Positions 13,337-17,001 of a stretch of 17,001 bases of DNA are shown here, piece by piece. Location: the NCBI GenBank assembly GCA_021827285.1, contig JAKAWM010000008.1, positions 1 to 17,001 on the forward strand. The letters run 5' to 3'. Both the position numbers and the translations under genes were made by a program. Numbering within the stretch: the first letter of the stretch is position 1; each line of letters opens with the position of its first letter. The notes beneath the pieces are model-generated. The model had not been told where the DNA came from. It did no database searches and saw only the letters and a list, made by a program, of their open reading frames with translations. This DNA is from Actinomycetes bacterium. GTDB lineage: Bacteria; Actinomycetota; Acidimicrobiia; Acidimicrobiales; Palsa-688.

Positions 13337-15003
13337 GCACCATCGAGGACGCCCGGGCGCCGGGCGAGGGGGCACGCCGGAGGCCGCCCGAACCCCTCGT
13401 CCCCGAGGGCGAGCGGCGCGTTTCGGCCAACGTCTGCCAGGCGGCGGGGTGCCTTTCCATGCAGTCAGACCTAGTGCTCGGGGCGCTGCGCGACCGGGTC
13501 GAGGCCGCTGGTCTCTCCGACGTTGCCGTCCGGCGGGTTGGGTGCCTGGGGCTGTGCGCGGCCGGGCCGCTCGTCGAAGTACCCGAGCTGGGAAGGCTAT
13601 TTGACCACGTTCAGCCAGATGACGGGGCAGCCTTGGACAGCCTGGTGACCACCTTGTCGGGTGGCGAGCCGGGAGGCCAGGCCATGGCCAAGGAGCCGTT
13701 TTTTTCCCATCAGGTAAAAGTTGTGCTCGAGCGTTGCGGCCAGGTGGACCCGGAACGGGTGGAAGATTACCTGGACGCGGGCGGGTACGAAGCTTTGACC
13801 AAGACTGTGACCACCATGTCGCCCGAAGAGGTGATAGCCGAAGTGGTGCGCAGCGGTTTGCGGGGAAGGGGCGGCGCGGGTTACCCCACGGGCCTCAAGT
13901 GGACGACGGTGGCCAAAGCCACCTCCCACGATGGCAAGTTCGTGGTCTGCAATGCCGACGAAGGCGACCCTGGGGCCTTCATGGACCGCAGCGTCCTCGA
14001 GAGCTGCCCGCAGCAAGTGCTCGAAGGGATGGCCATCGCCGGCTACGCCGTGGGGGCACAGCACGGTTATGTATACGTGCGGGCCGAGTACCCGCTGGCG
14101 GTAAAGCGCCTCAACAGCGCCATACGCCAAGCCGAGCGTAGCGGTTTTTTGGGCAAGCAGATAGCGGGGACGGACTTCGAGTTCCATGTGGAGGTCCGCA
14201 TAGGCGCAGGCGCGTTCGTTTGCGGCGAGGAGACGGCGCTCTTGGCCTCCATCCAGGGAGGCCGGGGTACCCCCCGGCCCCGGCCCCCCTACCCGGCCGC
14301 CTCGGGCCTCTGGGGCCGGCCAACGCTTATAAACAATGTGGAAACATATGCCAACGTCCCGCCCGTGGTCATGCGGGGTGGGGAATGGTATGGCTCCATC
14401 GGCACGGGCAAGTCCAAGGGGACTAAGGTTTTTGCGCTGGCTGGTGCGGTCGTGAACACCGGTCTCATTGAGGTGCCCATGGGGCTCAGCCTGCGCCAGA
14501 TAGTCTTCGACATCGGCGGCGGGTTGGTGGGCGGCAAGAAGTTCAAAGCCGTCCAGACTGGCGGGCCTTCGGGCGGGTGCCTGCCCGAGGAGCTTTTGGA
14601 CATGCCCATCGACTACGAGTCGCTTGCGCAAGCGGGTTCGCACATGGGCTCGGGCGGCATGATCGTTATGGATGAGTCCACGTGCATGGTGGACGTGGCC
14701 AAGTACTTCATGGACTTCTGCCGTGAGGAGTCGTGCGGCAAGTGCCTGCCCTGCCGGGCCGGCACGGTGCAGATGTACGGGTTGCTGGACAAGATCACCC
14801 GGGGCCGGGGCACCCGCCATGACCTCGACACCCTCCAGAGCCTGGCCGAAATGGTCCGGACGACCAGCCTGTGCGGCTTGGGCCAGGGTGCCCCCAACCC
14901 GGTGTTCTCCACGCTGCGCTATTTCCGGGACGAGTACCTGGCCCACATAGACGACCACACCTGCCCCGCCGGGGCATGCCGACTAGATGGTGGTGAGCGA
15001 TGA
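13333..15003 (+). CDS. hoxF: NAD-linked bidirectional hydrogenase diaphorase subunit HoxF
   Basis: NAD(H)- and FMN-binding diaphorase subunit, homologous to complex I NuoF, which exchanges electrons between NADH and the Fe-S chain. An N-terminal thioredoxin-like [2Fe-2S] domain has C35, C40, C71 and C75. The FMN/NAD domain shows GRGGAGYPTGLKW (about 176-188) and NADEGDPGAFMDR (about 206-218). The C-terminal 4Fe-4S site uses C468, C471, C474 (SCGKCLPC) and C514 (SLCGLG). Length is 556 residues. The ATG at 13333 overlaps the hoxE stop; the open frame back to 13234 lies inside hoxE and is not used. Its stop overlaps hoxU (ATGA). No residue expected for function is missing. Confidence 0.95.
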   Translation: MSTIEDARAPGEGARRRPPEPLVPEGERRVSANVCQAAGCLSMQSDLVLGALRDRVEAAGLSDVAVRRVGCLGLCAAGPLVEVPELGRLFDHVQPDDGAALDSLVTTLSGGEPGGQAMAKEPFFSHQVKVVLERCGQVDPERVEDYLDAGGYEALTKTVTTMSPEEVIAEVVRSGLRGRGGAGYPTGLKWTTVAKATSHDGKFVVCNADEGDPGAFMDRSVLESCPQQVLEGMAIAGYAVGAQHGYVYVRAEYPLAVKRLNSAIRQAERSGFLGKQIAGTDFEFHVEVRIGAGAFVCGEETALLASIQGGRGTPRPRPPYPAASGLWGRPTLINNVETYANVPPVVMRGGEWYGSIGTGKSKGTKVFALAGAVVNTGLIEVPMGLSLRQIVFDIGGGLVGGKKFKAVQTGGPSGGCLPEELLDMPIDYESLAQAGSHMGSGGMIVMDESTCMVDVAKYFMDFCREESCGKCLPCRAGTVQMYGLLDKITRGRGTRHDLDTLQSLAEMVRTTSLCGLGQGAPNPVFSTLRYFRDEYLAHIDDHTCPAGACRLDGGER

Positions 15004-15725
15004 GCGACGAGGTACGCACCCTGGTGATAGACGGCAGGGACGTGGCCGGTGCTTCCGGCCAGAGCATCCTGTCGGTGGCCGAAGAGAGCGGCGTTTTCAT
15101 CCCTGCCTTGTGCCACCTTGCTGGCCTCTCTGAGGTCGGTTCGTGCCGGCTCTGCATGGTGGAGGTCGAGGGGACGGCCAGGCTCGTAGCTTCCTGCGTG
15201 ACGGCGGTCGAAGAAGGCATGAAGGTTACAACCACCTCCGAGCGGCTCCTGGCGTACCGGCGCCGGGCCATCGAACTGCTCTTCATGGAGCGCAACCACG
15301 TTTGTTCGGTCTGTGTGGCCGACAACCACTGCGAGCTGCAGGAGCTGGCCAAGACGTTGGGCGTAACCCACTTCGAACTGCCCCCGTTGCACCCGGCATG
15401 CGACGTGGACGCCACCCACGAGCGCTTCGTGCTCGACCACAACCGCTGCATCCTTTGTGCTCGCTGTGTGAGGGTCTGCGACGAGATCGAGGGGGCTCAC
15501 ACCTGGGACATCCGAGGCCGGGGCACGGGCGCCCGCCTCATCAGTGACCTGGGAAAGCCCTGGGGCGAGTCGACCACCTGCACCAGTTGCGGCAAGTGCG
15601 TCCAGGTTTGCCCAACCGGGGCACTTTACGAGAAGGGCAGGTCGGTGGCTGAGGGCAAACGCCACCGGCCCTACGTGCCCTTCCTGGTGGCGACCAATGC
15701 CCTCGGGACCGGGAGACAGCTATGA
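15000..15725 (+). CDS. hoxU: NAD-linked bidirectional hydrogenase Fe-S subunit HoxU
   Basis: Wiring subunit of the diaphorase, homologous to the N-terminal part of complex I NuoG, carrying electrons from HoxF to HoxY. Four cluster sites can be read in order: [2Fe-2S] C38/C49/C52/C66; a His-ligated 4Fe-4S with H100 or H110 near C102/C105/C111 (HVCSVC...HC); and two ferredoxin-type 4Fe-4S sites C150/C153/C156/C160 and C194/C197/C200/C204. Length is 241 residues, typical of HoxU and much shorter than full NuoG, arguing against a complex I operon. The ATG overlaps the hoxF stop and the TGA overlaps hoxY, both as ATGA. Confidence 0.95.
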   Translation: MSDEVRTLVIDGRDVAGASGQSILSVAEESGVFIPALCHLAGLSEVGSCRLCMVEVEGTARLVASCVTAVEEGMKVTTTSERLLAYRRRAIELLFMERNHVCSVCVADNHCELQELAKTLGVTHFELPPLHPACDVDATHERFVLDHNRCILCARCVRVCDEIEGAHTWDIRGRGTGARLISDLGKPWGESTTCTSCGKCVQVCPTGALYEKGRSVAEGKRHRPYVPFLVATNALGTGRQL

Positions 15726-16261
15726 CTGCTGAACACAAGGCCCGGGTCGCCACGACCTGGCTGGATGGTTGCTCGGGTTGCCACATGTCGTTGCTGGACA
15801 TGGACGAGCGCCTGCTCGAAGTGGCGGAGCGGGTCGAGCTCGTTTACGGCTGCCTGGTCGACGCCAAGGAGTTCCCCGAGGACGTGGACGTGACCCTGGT
15901 GGAAGGAGCGGTGTCGAGCGAAGAAGATCTCCGCAAGATCCGCGAGGTGCGGGCCCGTACCCGTGTGCTCGTGTCGCTCGGGGACTGCGCGGTAACGGCG
16001 AACGTACCCGGGATGCGCAATCCCTTCGGCCCAGGGCCGGTACTGGAGCGCGCCTATTTGGAAAACGTCACCCTCAATGCGCAGATCCCCCATGGTGCGG
16101 TACCGGCACTGCTGGCGGAGTCACTGCCGGTGCACGCGTACGTGCCAGTCGATGTGTTCGTTCCTGGTTGCCCGCCTTCGGCCGACCTGATCTTTAGCGT
16201 GATCATGGACCTGGTCGAAGGGCGCCTGCCCCAAGTACAGGGAACGGCCCGCTTTGGCTGA
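15722..16261 (+). CDS. hoxY: NAD-linked bidirectional hydrogenase small subunit HoxY
   Basis: Small subunit of the group 3d hydrogenase module; holds the proximal 4Fe-4S cluster beside the Ni-Fe site in HoxH. Ligands are C17 and C20 (LDGCSGC), C89 (SLGDCAV) and C150 (PGCPPS). It is short (179 aa) and lacks the extra C-terminal cluster-binding part seen in HydD of the other operon, as is usual for HoxY. No Tat signal, so cytoplasmic. The ATG overlaps the hoxU stop; a 56-base gap follows before hoxH. Confidence 0.94.
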   Translation: MTAEHKARVATTWLDGCSGCHMSLLDMDERLLEVAERVELVYGCLVDAKEFPEDVDVTLVEGAVSSEEDLRKIREVRARTRVLVSLGDCAVTANVPGMRNPFGPGPVLERAYLENVTLNAQIPHGAVPALLAESLPVHAYVPVDVFVPGCPPSADLIFSVIMDLVEGRLPQVQGTARFG

Positions 16262-16317
16262 CAACGGCGATGGGTTTGGGGCGCAGCGCCAAGACCGGCC
16301 CCAAGGAAGGACGTGCT

Positions 16318-17001
16318 GTGGGTGAGATAGTCATAGAACCAGTGACCCGGATCGAGGGTCATGCCAAGATAACTGTGCAACTGGACGAGGCGGGGGAGGT
16401 GGCCGACGCCCGCTTCCATGTGACCCAGGTCCGCGGGTTCGAGCGCATTGCCGAGGGCCGTCCCGTGCACGAAATGCCCTCTCTGATGGCCCGGATCTGC
16501 GGTATATGCCCGGTCAGCCACCTGGTGGCGTCGGCCAAAGCCTGCGACGAGATCCTGGGCGTGAGCATCCCTCCCGTGGCCACCCTGCTGCGCCGGGTGA
16601 TGAACTTGGCCCAGATCGTCCAGTCCCACTCTCTCAATTTTTTCCACCTTTCGAGCCCGGACCTGCTGCTTGGGTTCGACTCTCCACCGGCGCGGCGCAA
16701 TATCTTGGGGGTGGCAGAAAGGGCACCGGAACTGGCCCGCGATGGCATAGCACTACGCCGGTTCGGTCAGCAGATAATCCAGCGGCTGGGCGGGCGCCGG
16801 ATCCACCCGGCGTGGATTGTCCCGGGCGGGGTGAGCGCTCCCCTCGAGGTGTCCCAGCGAGACGCCATCCTGGCCGAGGTACCCGAAGCCCGCGCTCGAG
16901 CGGCGCGGACGCTCAAGTGGTACAAGGACAACCTGGCGTCCTGGGCTGAGGAGGCGGCCCGTTTTGGCAATTTCCCATCGTTGTACCTGGGTCTTGTCCA
17001 C
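16318..17001 (+). CDS. hoxH: NAD-linked bidirectional hydrogenase large subunit HoxH, 3' partial
   Basis: Ni-Fe catalytic subunit of the group 3d hydrogenase, reversibly coupling H2 to NAD(H). The open frame runs through the right edge without a stop, giving the first 228 codons. The start EIVIEPVTRIEGHAKI is the usual N-terminus, and the L1 motif RICGICPVSH is at residues 59-68 (C61, C64). The GTG at 16318 has a strong ribosome-binding site (AAGGAAGG, 16303-16310, 7-base spacing). An in-frame ATG at 16270 would add 16 residues but has no such site. The L2 cysteines and the C-terminal peptide are outside the window. A HoxW protease would be expected downstream. Confidence 0.94.
   Translation, partial: MGEIVIEPVTRIEGHAKITVQLDEAGEVADARFHVTQVRGFERIAEGRPVHEMPSLMARICGICPVSHLVASAKACDEILGVSIPPVATLLRRVMNLAQIVQSHSLNFFHLSSPDLLLGFDSPPARRNILGVAERAPELARDGIALRRFGQQIIQRLGGRRIHPAWIVPGGVSAPLEVSQRDAILAEVPEARARAARTLKWYKDNLASWAEEAARFGNFPSLYLGLVH

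Noticed and set aside
13597..14958. A 453-codon open frame on the minus strand opposite hoxF
   Set aside because: It is fully antisense to a well-supported gene with all its Fe-S and flavin motifs; long antisense frames are common in GC-rich DNA, and the translation has no recognisable motif.
12842..15725. Reading the right-hand genes as complex I nuoE-nuoF-nuoG
   Set aside because: The third gene is a 241-residue HoxU-length protein, and it is followed by hydrogenase small and large subunit genes.

Overview
The window is GC-rich and densely coded, with many GTG starts and 1-4 base stop/start overlaps. It looks like a chromosomal segment of a high-GC actinobacterium, perhaps an Acidimicrobiia-like lineage. 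That placement is inference from codon use, protein style and actinobacterial-type promoter elements, not from a marker gene. No rRNA, tRNA, transposase, integrase, CRISPR array or phage gene was seen.

Left part (1-6326, all + strand): a quaternary-amine type ABC ATPase cut by the left edge; a 232-base gap with a strong hairpin; then a tight run hisI (His biosynthesis), trpE (Trp biosynthesis), a YgfZ-type folate-binding Fe-S repair protein, an MFS transporter and bioD (biotin). Two of these proteins carry short tandem peptide repeats: the TrpE C-terminus and the MFS central loop. A galactose-mutarotase-like gene (- strand) converges on bioD and overlaps it by 36 bases. Its upstream region has a LacI-type operator-like palindrome and duplicated -10 boxes.

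Right part (7332-17001): two different [NiFe] hydrogenase operons arranged head to head around a 297-base intergenic region. Leftward (- strand) runs a group 3b, NADP-type 'sulfhydrogenase' operon: beta Fe-S subunit, a stand-alone cyclic-nucleotide-binding-fold protein, FAD/NAD(P) gamma subunit, small subunit, large subunit and maturation endopeptidase. Rightward (+ strand) runs a group 3d, NAD-linked bidirectional operon hoxE-F-U-Y-H, with hoxH cut by the right edge. Stops and starts overlap by ATGA or GTGA at most junctions in both operons.

The most interesting point is the shared control region. Each operon has a candidate DosR/DevR-like box read in its own direction (GGGACCTTAGGCCC before hydB, GTGACCTTGGGCCC before hoxE). 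Each box sits 23-24 bases upstream of a TAnnnT -10 element, with a second GGCC-type palindrome about two helical turns further out. This suggests that an NADPH-coupled and an NADH-coupled soluble hydrogenase are switched on together by hypoxia or redox stress, giving reversible exchange between H2 and both nicotinamide pools. The genes are recognisable families; the paired arrangement, the shared box geometry and the embedded cNMP-fold protein are what deserve follow-up.
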